From the NCBI GenBank assembly GCA_017963875.1, contig JAGCTA010000302.1, forward strand, positions 1 through 13,893: a DNA stretch of 13,893 bases, read 5' to 3'. The translations under genes and the position numbers were made by a program. The stretch is from Victivallales bacterium (GTDB taxonomy: Bacteria; Verrucomicrobiota; Lentisphaeria; Oligosphaerales; Oligosphaeraceae). Shown here in pieces: positions 6,625 to 13,893 of this stretch. Positions within the stretch are counted from its first letter, which is position 1, and each line of letters begins with the position of its first letter. A model generated the notes under the pieces. The model did not search any database. It was not told where the DNA came from and was given only the letters and a program-made list of their open reading frames with translations.

Positions 6625-7911
6625 ATGCCCAAAGAATCCACAACAAAACCTCTGCTGAGAATCGGCGTCATCAGCGATTCTCAATCCTATCCTAGCCGCA
6701 ATGACTGGGGCATCGTCAACATGTGCCATGCCCTGAAATATTTTTGCGACTGCAATGCCGATGTCATTGTCCATGCAGGTGACCTGGCAGAATATGGCGA
6801 CGACAAACGCCCTCAGAAATTGTACCGCCAATTGCTTCATGAATACTTTCCTTCCCGTCTTCCAGTCCAAGTGACATGTGCAGGCAACCACGATCTATGG
6901 GTACACGGCAAAACAATCCTAAGCCAGCGGCAGTTGTTCGAGGAATACTGCGAGGCCATGGAGGAGCCGATTGAAAACCCGTGCGTGAAAACCGTCAACG
7001 GCATCACATTCATCGCCGTCACGGAATTCAATCCACCAACCGAAGCGCTTCCTGCGGATGTTCTCAAGCGTCTCGAAGAGGCACTTGAAAACGTGACAAA
7101 ATCGAATCCAGACAAGCCCGTCTTCGTGATCACGCACCGAAATCCCCAGGGAACAGTCGCAGGCGCCGCCCTGCCTGGGCATGGAATTCCTGAATTCAGG
7201 GAAATCTTCAACCGCTATCCGCAAATCATTTCACTTTCAGCACATACCCATCCGACGCTTTATGACGAGCGTTGCATCTGGCAAGGTGAATTCACCGCCA
7301 TCAACACCGCCACCATGAGTTACGGCTGCTCCGAGGAACTTCCCGTCAATGCCGTCAATTCCATTGTTCCCTTCAGCAATGAAATTGTGGAATTCATGAT
7401 GATGTACCTGTATGAGGACCGTCTGGAAATACATCGTCGAAGTGTTACCTTCAATTGCGAAATCAAACCTGAAAACCGCTGGCAAATCCCCCTGCCATAC
7501 AATCCCGCATCTCCAACGTATTCATTTTCGCAGCGAAGCAATCGAAACGCGCCTGCGTTTCCTCCTGACGCCCAAATCGTCCTTTGGTATGACTATGGCT
7601 TCGTCTATTTCGCCATCGAGGCGGCTTCACATGAAGACTTCACACATTTCTACGACATGGCTATTACAGATACGGCGACTGGCGAAAGGAAGGTTTACCG
7701 TTATATCTCGGATTTCCATCGACCGCCTGCGCAACGCAGCAGGCGGCCTGTTTTCAAGTTTTCTGAAGGAGCACTCGTTCCTGGAAAGGCCTATCATCTG
7801 GAACTGACTCCCGTCGAGACCTTTGGAAATGCAGGGAAGCCTCTTGAATTGGATACTGTCATTCCAGCCACGTATCACTTCCGTTCATTTGCTCCCTACC
7901 CGCAGGAGTAG
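6625..7911 (+). CDS. Calcineurin-like metallophosphoesterase with C-terminal beta domain
   Basis: Predicted metal-dependent phosphoesterase of 428 aa; substrate unknown. There is no signal peptide (MPKESTTKPLLRIGVISDSQ), so it should be cytoplasmic. Metal-ligand motifs in order: D18-S-Q20 (the family usually has DxH), GD at 52-53 (HAGDLAEYGD), GNHD at 87-90, His171 in VFVITHRNP, and AHTH at 206-209 in place of the usual GHxH. Most metal ligands are therefore kept. The phosphoesterase fold covers about residues 9-255. Residues about 300-420 look like a fibronectin/Ig-type beta domain (VPGKAYHLELTPVETFGNAG). No ribosome-binding site is visible before the ATG. First gene of the + strand cluster, 91 bp before the next gene. 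Its cytoplasmic location among exported partners is odd: it could process an imported phosphorylated product or a signal molecule (inference). Confidence 0.88.
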   Translation: MPKESTTKPLLRIGVISDSQSYPSRNDWGIVNMCHALKYFCDCNADVIVHAGDLAEYGDDKRPQKLYRQLLHEYFPSRLPVQVTCAGNHDLWVHGKTILSQRQLFEEYCEAMEEPIENPCVKTVNGITFIAVTEFNPPTEALPADVLKRLEEALENVTKSNPDKPVFVITHRNPQGTVAGAALPGHGIPEFREIFNRYPQIISLSAHTHPTLYDERCIWQGEFTAINTATMSYGCSEELPVNAVNSIVPFSNEIVEFMMMYLYEDRLEIHRRSVTFNCEIKPENRWQIPLPYNPASPTYSFSQRSNRNAPAFPPDAQIVLWYDYGFVYFAIEAASHEDFTHFYDMAITDTATGERKVYRYISDFHRPPAQRSRRPVFKFSEGALVPGKAYHLELTPVETFGNAGKPLELDTVIPATYHFRSFAPYPQE

Positions 7912-7924
7912 TCTGTTTTGTTCC

Positions 7925-7973
7925 ACAACAATCTCAATTTCACGATATTGTTGTCTTTTGCCTTACCAAGGCA
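7925..7973 (+). other. Two small hairpins between phosphoesterase and next gene
   Basis: ACAACAAT (7925-7932) pairs with ATTGTTGT (7947-7954) across a 14-nt loop and is followed by CTTTTG. TGCCTT (7959-7964) pairs with AAGGCA (7968-7973) across ACC. These could form a leaky terminator or an mRNA processing site that makes downstream expression differ from the first gene. They are weak, AT-rich structures. Confidence 0.35.
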
Positions 7974-8002
7974 TCACACCACCATAATAAGGAAACAAAC
8001 TG

Positions 8003-8926
8003 ATGACCATCAAACGAATCATGATGATACTCGGCGCGGGAATCGCCACCTTGGCTCAAACGCTCCCCCCGCCATACACGAAAATGCCAGACTCATTTCC
8101 AAGCATGAAAGACATTGAGGATGTCCATTGGGTGGATGATTTGGCAAAAATTTCTGCATGGTCGCCCGCCGAAGCGGAAATGCTACCAGCAGACCCTATC
8201 GACGGCCACCCTGCTTTCACTTTCCACGTTCCCGTTGACCATTTCGCAGGCGAGGTCAAATATCCTATTGGCTGGCCTCGCGCCTATTGCAGCAAAGTTT
8301 CCTCAATCAACTGGAAGGATTATGATTTCTTCCAATTCAAGATTTTCGCAAAAATGAACAGAGAAGCGTTGCCCAAAAAAGCGCTGTCTCTGGCATTTAG
8401 AAGCCCCGACAAGGGGATAAATTTCGAACATGCTTTCGGGAAGGACAACTTTCGCCTGAATGAATGGCAGACGTTCGCCCTGCCGATCAGCCGACTTGCC
8501 GCGCTGCATTCAGTCAATACCATTGGCATTTATGTCTGTGAATCGGAATACAACCACGGCGACACGCTTGATTTCACCATCGGAGGCTTCAGGCTGATTC
8601 GCTCGTCTGCAATTAAAATCACCTCTCTTGCATGTGATGGAGTCAACTATGGCAAGATGCCCGTGCTGAACGTTACTCTGACAGCCGAAGGATCAAGCAC
8701 CGACATGGGAAAGGGCGTGCCTTTCACGCTATCGAATTCAACGGGGAAGGTACTGCGGCATGAAATCCTTCCTGTAATACGAGGTGTCCACAGCATTGCC
8801 ATGGATGTTTCCGAACTACGTCTGACGGCTGGTGACTACAAGTTGACGGCATTCCCTGAGAATCCTGAAAAGAGACTGAGCGTCGGATTCAAAATCATTG
8901 ATTCTCCATGGGAGGTGAAGAAATGA
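8003..8926 (+). CDS. Exported carbohydrate-binding-like beta-sandwich protein
   Basis: Unnamed 307-aa protein. It has a probable signal peptide (about 1-19, MTIKRIMMILGAGIATLAQT). Residues about 40-200 read like a galactose-binding-type jelly roll (CBM/CIA30-like). Typical strands are DYDFFQFKIFAKM, LNEWQTFALPISRL, and VNTIGIYVCESEY followed by GDTLDFTIGGFRLIR. Residues about 203-302 form a separate Ig-like domain ending in TAGDYKL and SPWEVKK. No catalytic motif was recognised, so a binding or scaffold role is more likely than an enzyme. The ATG has AAGGA (7989-7993) 9 nt upstream. Its stop overlaps the start of the next gene (ATGA, 8923-8926), indicating translational coupling. The family assignment is from pattern only. 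Confidence 0.8.
   Translation: MTIKRIMMILGAGIATLAQTLPPPYTKMPDSFPSMKDIEDVHWVDDLAKISAWSPAEAEMLPADPIDGHPAFTFHVPVDHFAGEVKYPIGWPRAYCSKVSSINWKDYDFFQFKIFAKMNREALPKKALSLAFRSPDKGINFEHAFGKDNFRLNEWQTFALPISRLAALHSVNTIGIYVCESEYNHGDTLDFTIGGFRLIRSSAIKITSLACDGVNYGKMPVLNVTLTAEGSSTDMGKGVPFTLSNSTGKVLRHEILPVIRGVHSIAMDVSELRLTAGDYKLTAFPENPEKRLSVGFKIIDSPWEVKK
8911..8916 (+). promoter_or_regulatory. Ribosome-binding site of the CBM9-like gene
   Basis: GGAGGT, 6 nt before the ATG at 8923-8925 and inside the 3' end of the preceding gene. It rules out the in-frame ATG at 8908, which lies upstream of this site and would put five extra acidic residues before the signal peptide. Confidence 0.85.
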
Positions 8927-10224
8927 CAACACGCACCATTGTCTTCACACTCATATGCGCCGCCATCGGCATGCAAGCGCAACTCTGCTCATACGTCGTT
9001 CCAAAAGCGACTGCACCTATTGTCATCGACGGTAAACTAGACGAAACTGACTGGAAAAAAGCGCCGTTGATTGATGATTTCCAACCATGGGGCAACGGAT
9101 CCAAGGCGGAACTGACCCCGACACGCGTCTGGATCGCCCAGGAAAAGGACGCTTTGTGCATCGCCGCCGAATGCATGGAGGAATTCCCCAATGCCTTGCT
9201 CGCCAAGGCCACCCATGATGGCCCTACCTGGAACGACGACCATCTGGAGTTCTTCTTCGACCCTGCGGGAGAGCGAAAGGGATTCGTCCAAATCGTTGTC
9301 AACTGCAAGGGGACAGTCTCTGACTTGAGCGTCGTCAAAAAGGATGGTCGCGGGATTTCCGATTTTGGATGGGAATCTGAGGCTGAGGTCAAGACAACCA
9401 TCGGTCAGGACCGCTGGAACATGGAAATGCGCATACCATTCGCCAATCTGCCACAGTCCACGCCTGGCATGGACTGGACATTCCATGTCGCACGAGGTCG
9501 CTATACGATGGTCACACAGAACATGACATCTCTCAAAAGTCCTATCAAGGGTTTCCACGAGGTTGAAGCCTTTGATTTTCTCTGTGGCATCAAAGGCGAA
9601 CCAACAGGCATTCTCACTGTCACTCAAGATTTCGGCACTACGAATGAGGGGAAAAACATCGCATCCATTACACTTAAAAATACATCCGACACGCCTAAAA
9701 CAATTACCGTGACCATGGAAATCACAGGTGATGACGGTCAGCCAAAGCCTTTCGCCGTGACCGCCCCCCTGCCCCCTACCGTAACCAAAACCATTCACGT
9801 CCCCTGGGTCTGCTCGCGCGCCGCCGAGGGAAAATCCATGACGATGAAAGTCGAAATGGACGGCAAGCGGATTCAGGCCTTTTCCGCCTTGGTGAATAAA
9901 GTCCATCCTTTCATTGGACCGCTTGCCACTAATGTTCTGTTTTTTGATGACCGTACTCCCGCCGTCGTTGATTTCAACGTCAATGCCATACTCGACAGCC
10001 CCATGACGGTTTTCTGGGAACTGTGGCCGCACGACGGCGCGGTAGTGCCCCTCATCTCAGGACAAACAGCCGTTCAGGCACGGGAAATGCGCATCCGCAT
10101 ATACACCACCTTCCTTTCGCCTGGGCTCTACACTCTCCGCAGATATTTGTTTGACGATGCCACAGGAAAACGCATCGTCGTCAACGACGCTGAAGTCGTA
10201 CTGATTCACTCACCATGGAACTGA
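8923..10224 (+). CDS. Exported CBM9-like carbohydrate-binding protein
   Basis: 433-aa protein with signal peptide MTTRTIVFTLICAAIGMQAQ; the Cys after it (QLC) is not in a proper lipobox. Residues about 31-220 carry the CBM9-like/DOMON-related pattern. PIVIDGKLDETDWKKAP (32-48) leads in, then TWNDDHLEFFFDP (102-114), GFVQIVVNCKGTVSD and WNMEMRIPFANL. In CBM9 these lead to a beta-sandwich that binds sugar ends. Residues about 225-433 are further beta-rich, Ig-like domains ending LSPGLYTL ... HSPWN, resembling the end of the preceding protein. No hydrolase motif was recognised. It is coupled to the preceding gene by ATGA, and is followed after 22 bp by the GH123/DUF4091-like gene. Likely an extracytoplasmic glycan-binding component; the ligand is not predictable. 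Confidence 0.87.
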   Translation: MTTRTIVFTLICAAIGMQAQLCSYVVPKATAPIVIDGKLDETDWKKAPLIDDFQPWGNGSKAELTPTRVWIAQEKDALCIAAECMEEFPNALLAKATHDGPTWNDDHLEFFFDPAGERKGFVQIVVNCKGTVSDLSVVKKDGRGISDFGWESEAEVKTTIGQDRWNMEMRIPFANLPQSTPGMDWTFHVARGRYTMVTQNMTSLKSPIKGFHEVEAFDFLCGIKGEPTGILTVTQDFGTTNEGKNIASITLKNTSDTPKTITVTMEITGDDGQPKPFAVTAPLPPTVTKTIHVPWVCSRAAEGKSMTMKVEMDGKRIQAFSALVNKVHPFIGPLATNVLFFDDRTPAVVDFNVNAILDSPMTVFWELWPHDGAVVPLISGQTAVQAREMRIRIYTTFLSPGLYTLRRYLFDDATGKRIVVNDAEVVLIHSPWN

Positions 10225-10246
10225 AGCACTTGCAAGGAGATACACC

Positions 10247-12544
10247 ATGAAACAGTTTTTACGTGACAACTTGCTGCCCCTGCTTGTCTCTCTCGCGATT
10301 CCACTCGTCGCAGATATCTACAAATACGACTTCGCCGATGACAAAGGCCCTGTCCAAGACGGCTTCGTCAAAATCACCGACAAGGATTCTGACGACATAC
10401 AATGGATAAAAAAAGGACAGAACCTCAAGGCGGTGTTCACATCTTTTTCATACGAAATCAAAAACAATGTCCTGCCAACCCGATACCCGATCAACCTGTC
10501 GGCTGGTAACGTGCAAGGACGTTTGTGGGCATCGTTCAAACTGCCTAAAGTTGCGCCAGGAAAATACCACTTGTGGGCGCTCTGCGGCCTTGCAAATGGC
10601 CATCCTCGCCATGTCTGGGACATCCAGTTGACCGCAGGCAGCGGCTCATCCAAATTGACGTTCATGGGTGCCGACGAAATCATGGAGATGGATTTCGAGG
10701 CGACGGCGGGAAACAACGGCCTTGATGTTTATATTACGTCCAGAGGATCCTGGGTTTTAAATGCACTTGTCCTTATTCCCGCCGATGAATGGAAAGCAGC
10801 GCGGGACAGTTGGCTCAAGGAACTCCGCGACGAGATTTTCATCCTGCCGAAACCCGTTCGAGCAAAGTGGTCCTACCAGCCGCAAAAATGCACGTTGCCT
10901 GAACCGAACTGGACGGAAAAGCAGAAGGCAGACGGACTCGCCATTTATACGCGTAACTGGGCGACGCCCATTTGGCCAGATCACTTCCCTGCGCAGGCTG
11001 AACTCGATGCACCTGTTCGTGCGTTTGCCTCCCAAGGCGAGAGGGAAATCCTCAACTTCGCCATCTATCCGCTAAAGGATTTCGAGAATGTCCGCATCGC
11101 GGTCAGCAATCTGGTCAACGAAAGCACGGGCGACCGCATCTGGGCTTCGGACATTGACGTTCGCTATGTCCGATACATGTATGTCCGCCCCAACTACAAC
11201 ATCCACGGCATCTACTATCGTGCGCCTGACGTTCTCATGCCGTGGCGTTCCCCCATCCGAGCAGCCAAGGGGGAGAACCTCCGCGTATGGTTGACAGTGA
11301 AAACGCCTACGAACTGCCCAGAAGGATTCTACCGTGGTACCGTGGGCATCTTCGCCGATGAAACGATAGTCAATGTCCCCCTGACGCTGCGCGTCCTCCC
11401 CATCGTCCTGACGCAGGATGAATCTTTGACATTCGGACAGTATTACCACAATCCCATCGACTGGATGAATTCCGTCAAAGACGACTTCTCACGCAAATGG
11501 CTTGCGGAAAGGGTGCAGAAGGAACATGAGTTCATGCGTGATCTCGCTCACACGAACTATAATGTCTCCATCGGCCTATTCAAAAATAACGGGAAGTTCT
11601 ATCCAGACATTGACGCCTTCCAGAAAAAAGTGGACACGCTTGTCAAATATGGCATGACACGACCCGTGCCGACAAGTTTTGGCGTCGGCACCGTCTATGC
11701 GAAATACCTGACTGGGGGTATGGGAAGCCATCTTAGCACAGTCCAGATTCCGCCGCAGGAATTCTTCGACGAAATCACCGACATCATCCGCATCATCCAT
11801 CGGGAAGCAATTCGGCGGCAGTGGCCTGAATTGCTCTTCTACCCTGTTGACGAACCTTCGACGGCTCGAACATCGGTCGAGTTCATGACAAAAATCATGG
11901 AGGCAATCAAGAAGGTGCCTGGCGTCCGCACGTATGTCACCGCCGACCCGTCGCATGAGCAATTCGAACCGATGAAGCCATTTGTCGATGTATGGTGCTG
12001 CCAGCCTTACGCCTTCCCTCGTGAGCGAGTTCTCAAAGACATGGCTGAGCGCCCAGGCCTCGAATATTGGTGCTATCCGAACCACATTTCAGGGGAAAAC
12101 GACCATACTCCCTGCACAGGGGCACGAATGACCTACGGCTTCGGCCTCTGGAATTCTGGTTTCAGATGTCTCATCCCGTGGATTTTCGGCTCGTCAAATG
12201 GAAGCCAGTGGAATTACCTCGACAGCAAGACGTCGGATTTCAGCAACCGCTATGACATGGACGGTTCGGTCATCCCCGTGACACTCTGGGCCGCATACGC
12301 TGAAGGAATGGATGACGGACGCTATATCAATACTCTTGAAAAACTCATCGGGCAGGCGCGTGACGACGGTTTCCAACAAGCGGCCGACAAGGCGCAACAA
12401 GTCCTTGAATTCGTGCGTTCATCCATCCATGTTCAACTGAAATACAAAATCAATGACCTATGGGAAGCGGATGCATTTGATGCCTATCGCTGGCTTATTG
12501 CCACCGAAATCATGAAATTGCAGAAACAGTTGAAAAACAGATGA
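10247..12544 (+). CDS. GH123/DUF4091-like glycosidase-type protein with N-terminal binding domain
   Basis: 765-aa exported protein; MKQFLRDNLLPLLVSLAIPLVA is a probable signal peptide. Residues about 24-178 form a malectin/galactose-binding-like module (DIYKYDFADDKGPVQDGF; GLDVYITSRGSWVLNALVLIP). Residues about 255-386 match a GH123-type N-terminal beta domain (ASQGEREILNFAIYPLKDFE, VRIAVSNL). Residues about 395-650 look like a TIM barrel with FYPVDEPSTARTS at 531-543. The adjacent Asp535-Glu536 matches the D-E pair that GH123 beta-N-acetylgalactosaminidases use for substrate-assisted catalysis. The end (about 625-705: MTYGFGLWNSGFRCLIPWIF, then WAAYAEGMDDGRYINTLEKL) has the DUF4091 pattern. 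Activity on an amino-sugar glycan is inferred, not shown. AAGGAG (10234-10239) lies 7 nt before the ATG. Its TGA overlaps the kinase start. Confidence 0.85.
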   Translation: MKQFLRDNLLPLLVSLAIPLVADIYKYDFADDKGPVQDGFVKITDKDSDDIQWIKKGQNLKAVFTSFSYEIKNNVLPTRYPINLSAGNVQGRLWASFKLPKVAPGKYHLWALCGLANGHPRHVWDIQLTAGSGSSKLTFMGADEIMEMDFEATAGNNGLDVYITSRGSWVLNALVLIPADEWKAARDSWLKELRDEIFILPKPVRAKWSYQPQKCTLPEPNWTEKQKADGLAIYTRNWATPIWPDHFPAQAELDAPVRAFASQGEREILNFAIYPLKDFENVRIAVSNLVNESTGDRIWASDIDVRYVRYMYVRPNYNIHGIYYRAPDVLMPWRSPIRAAKGENLRVWLTVKTPTNCPEGFYRGTVGIFADETIVNVPLTLRVLPIVLTQDESLTFGQYYHNPIDWMNSVKDDFSRKWLAERVQKEHEFMRDLAHTNYNVSIGLFKNNGKFYPDIDAFQKKVDTLVKYGMTRPVPTSFGVGTVYAKYLTGGMGSHLSTVQIPPQEFFDEITDIIRIIHREAIRRQWPELLFYPVDEPSTARTSVEFMTKIMEAIKKVPGVRTYVTADPSHEQFEPMKPFVDVWCCQPYAFPRERVLKDMAERPGLEYWCYPNHISGENDHTPCTGARMTYGFGLWNSGFRCLIPWIFGSSNGSQWNYLDSKTSDFSNRYDMDGSVIPVTLWAAYAEGMDDGRYINTLEKLIGQARDDGFQQAADKAQQVLEFVRSSIHVQLKYKINDLWEADAFDAYRWLIATEIMKLQKQLKNR

Positions 12545-13893
12545 ACATTGGAACTCCCATGGGAAAAGACACGCTATTCAAATTCCTTCTGGTCATTGTC
12601 GCTCTCTTTGCCATGCTGACCCCACTGGCGGCAGGCACTGAGCGTGACAATGCCTCGTCTTCTTCATATACATTTAAATCCAATGATGCACAATCGTATG
12701 TAATACAGCCAGAAAGAAACTCAGAATTCAATTTGTCCGATTCAGACCTATCCGAGAAGCCAACAACCATAGGCTATAATATCACCATTCTTATCTCCGT
12801 GACAGCATCCTGCATCATTCTCGCACTGATTCTGGTCGCTTTATCACAGTATAATGAACGAAAAGCCATTGAATCGACAGCCAAGGCAAAGGCCACTTTC
12901 TTCGCTTCGGTCAGCCATGATATCCGCACGCCACTCAATGCAATCATCGGTTTTTCTGAAATGCTTCGCGACGGTGTTGAAAGCAAGGAGGTTCAGAAAA
13001 AGTATCTGGACAGCATCCTTTTCAGCAGTAACACGCTGCTGCAACTCATCAACGATGTCCTCGACCTCTCAAAACTGGAAGCTGGGAAAATGGTCTTCGC
13101 AAACGAACCTTGCGATTTTCGTGAACTCTCGGAAAAAATCGTTTCTGCATTTCGCCCTCAAGCGATGAAAAACAATGTCAGTTTAATCATGAAAATCGAC
13201 AAACTGCCGATAATTGAAATCGACCAGCAACGCGTCAGGCAAATTCTCTTCAACTTGATTGGAAATGCCGTCAAATTCACCGCCGTAGGCTCCATCACGC
13301 TTAGTGCGTATTTTGAAACAGATTCTTTTAATGAAGGAGATCTTCATTTTTCCGTGACGGATACTGGCATCGGCATTTCAGAAGAGGACATGCGTAATCT
13401 TGCACAGCCATTCGTTCAAGTCAGAAATACAGCTGGAATTACGCAAGGCACTGGACTCGGACTCGCCATCTGCCAGCAGATGCTCTCAAAAATGAATGGA
13501 AAACTCTCCATTAAAAGCACCATTGGAAAAGGCAGCACATTTTCAGTCGTCATGCGCAATGTCCGCTACAAATGGCCAACGGACGAAGTCAATGAACAGC
13601 GGACCTCGCATATTACATCCGTCAATACTGAAACAGCGAATCTCACACTGCTGATCGTAGATGACACGCCTCTCAACCTCTCTGTCATGACAGCAATGCT
13701 CAAACGCATCGGGCTGACAAAAATCATCACGGCATCCAACGGCAAGGACGCTCTCGACAAACTGGCAGAAAATCCTTCTGTTGACATAATACTTACTGAC
13801 ATGTGGATGCCGTTTATGGGTGGCGCCGACCTGGTGGCCGCCGTCCGTTCCAACCCGAAAACCGCAAACATCATCGTCTATACCGTCACCGCC
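12541..13893 (+). CDS. Hybrid sensor histidine kinase/response regulator (3' end outside window)
   Basis: The open frame runs off the window end; 451 residues are visible. N-terminal hydrophobic segment (about 12-31), then a short Ser-rich extracytoplasmic stretch (about 32-76), a second membrane segment (81-101), and no HAMP or PAS domain. The HisKA dimerisation domain has the H-box FFASVSHDIRTPLNAIIGFS with phospho-acceptor His126. The HATPase domain shows the N-box QILFNLIGNAVKF (Asn238/Asn242), G1 DTGIGIS (274-280) and G2 GTGLGLAI (303-310). A receiver starts at about 368 with LLIVDD and has phospho-acceptor Asp420 (IILTDMWMP); it is cut before its conserved Lys. The ATG at 12541 overlaps the stop of the glycosidase-like gene (ATGA). 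The in-frame ATG at 12559 is an alternative. It is probably co-expressed with the glycan genes and senses a related signal, but the tiny external loop cannot be a usual sensor domain. Confidence 0.93.
   Translation, partial: MNIGTPMGKDTLFKFLLVIVALFAMLTPLAAGTERDNASSSSYTFKSNDAQSYVIQPERNSEFNLSDSDLSEKPTTIGYNITILISVTASCIILALILVALSQYNERKAIESTAKAKATFFASVSHDIRTPLNAIIGFSEMLRDGVESKEVQKKYLDSILFSSNTLLQLINDVLDLSKLEAGKMVFANEPCDFRELSEKIVSAFRPQAMKNNVSLIMKIDKLPIIEIDQQRVRQILFNLIGNAVKFTAVGSITLSAYFETDSFNEGDLHFSVTDTGIGISEEDMRNLAQPFVQVRNTAGITQGTGLGLAICQQMLSKMNGKLSIKSTIGKGSTFSVVMRNVRYKWPTDEVNEQRTSHITSVNTETANLTLLIVDDTPLNLSVMTAMLKRIGLTKIITASNGKDALDKLAENPSVDIILTDMWMPFMGGADLVAAVRSNPKTANIIVYTVTA

Noticed and set aside
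9037..10032. 331-aa open frame on - opposite the CBM9-like gene
   Set aside because: Antisense shadow of a well-supported coding gene; the translation is Gly/His/Asp-rich with no recognisable fold.
11576..12085. 169-aa open frame on - opposite the GH123/DUF4091-like gene
   Set aside because: Antisense to the TIM-barrel coding region; no independent support.

Overview
The window looks like bacterial chromosome of roughly 50% GC. It joins a block of central-metabolism genes to an accessory cluster of secreted carbohydrate-binding and glycosidase-like proteins. My best guess is a Lentisphaerota/Victivallales-type or related PVC-superphylum anaerobe. That rests on the acetate kinase/phosphotransacetylase pair, a divergent 400-residue PRPP synthase, and a GH123/DUF4091-like enzyme with CBM9-like partners but no SusC/SusD. 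It is an inference from gene content, not from a marker gene.

Left part (1-6339). The 3' two thirds of a glyceraldehyde-3-phosphate dehydrogenase gene enters on the + strand and ends in a cluster of three hairpins (699-792). All genes from 824 to 6339 lie on the - strand. In transcription order they are: PRPP synthase (6339-5137), acetate kinase (5041-3851, GTG start), phosphotransacetylase (3764-2754), a clear intrinsic terminator (2638-2612), an NtrC-type sigma-54 response regulator (2576-1245), and a small 86-residue probable DNA-binding protein (1084-824). AckA and Pta convert acetyl-CoA to acetate with ATP gain. PRPP synthase feeds nucleotide synthesis. The regulator starts only 35 nt after the terminator, so its expression must depend on read-through or on a promoter overlapping the hairpin.

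Middle (6340-6624). This is a divergent intergenic region. On the + side it has an AT-rich promoter candidate whose -35-like element lies inside a perfect 12-bp palindrome.

Right part (6625-13893). A + strand cluster, probably one operon, begins with a cytoplasmic calcineurin-like phosphoesterase. It is followed by three exported proteins: a beta-sandwich carbohydrate-binding-like protein, a CBM9-like protein, and a GH123/DUF4091-like TIM-barrel protein. The last gene is a membrane hybrid histidine kinase, cut off by the window end inside its receiver domain. Two junctions are ATGA stop/start overlaps (8923-8926 and 12541-12544), including glycosidase-to-kinase, which argues for co-expression. 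I infer an unusual glycan-recognition/processing cluster with its own sensor and no transporter in view. Its substrate and output regulator are unknown.
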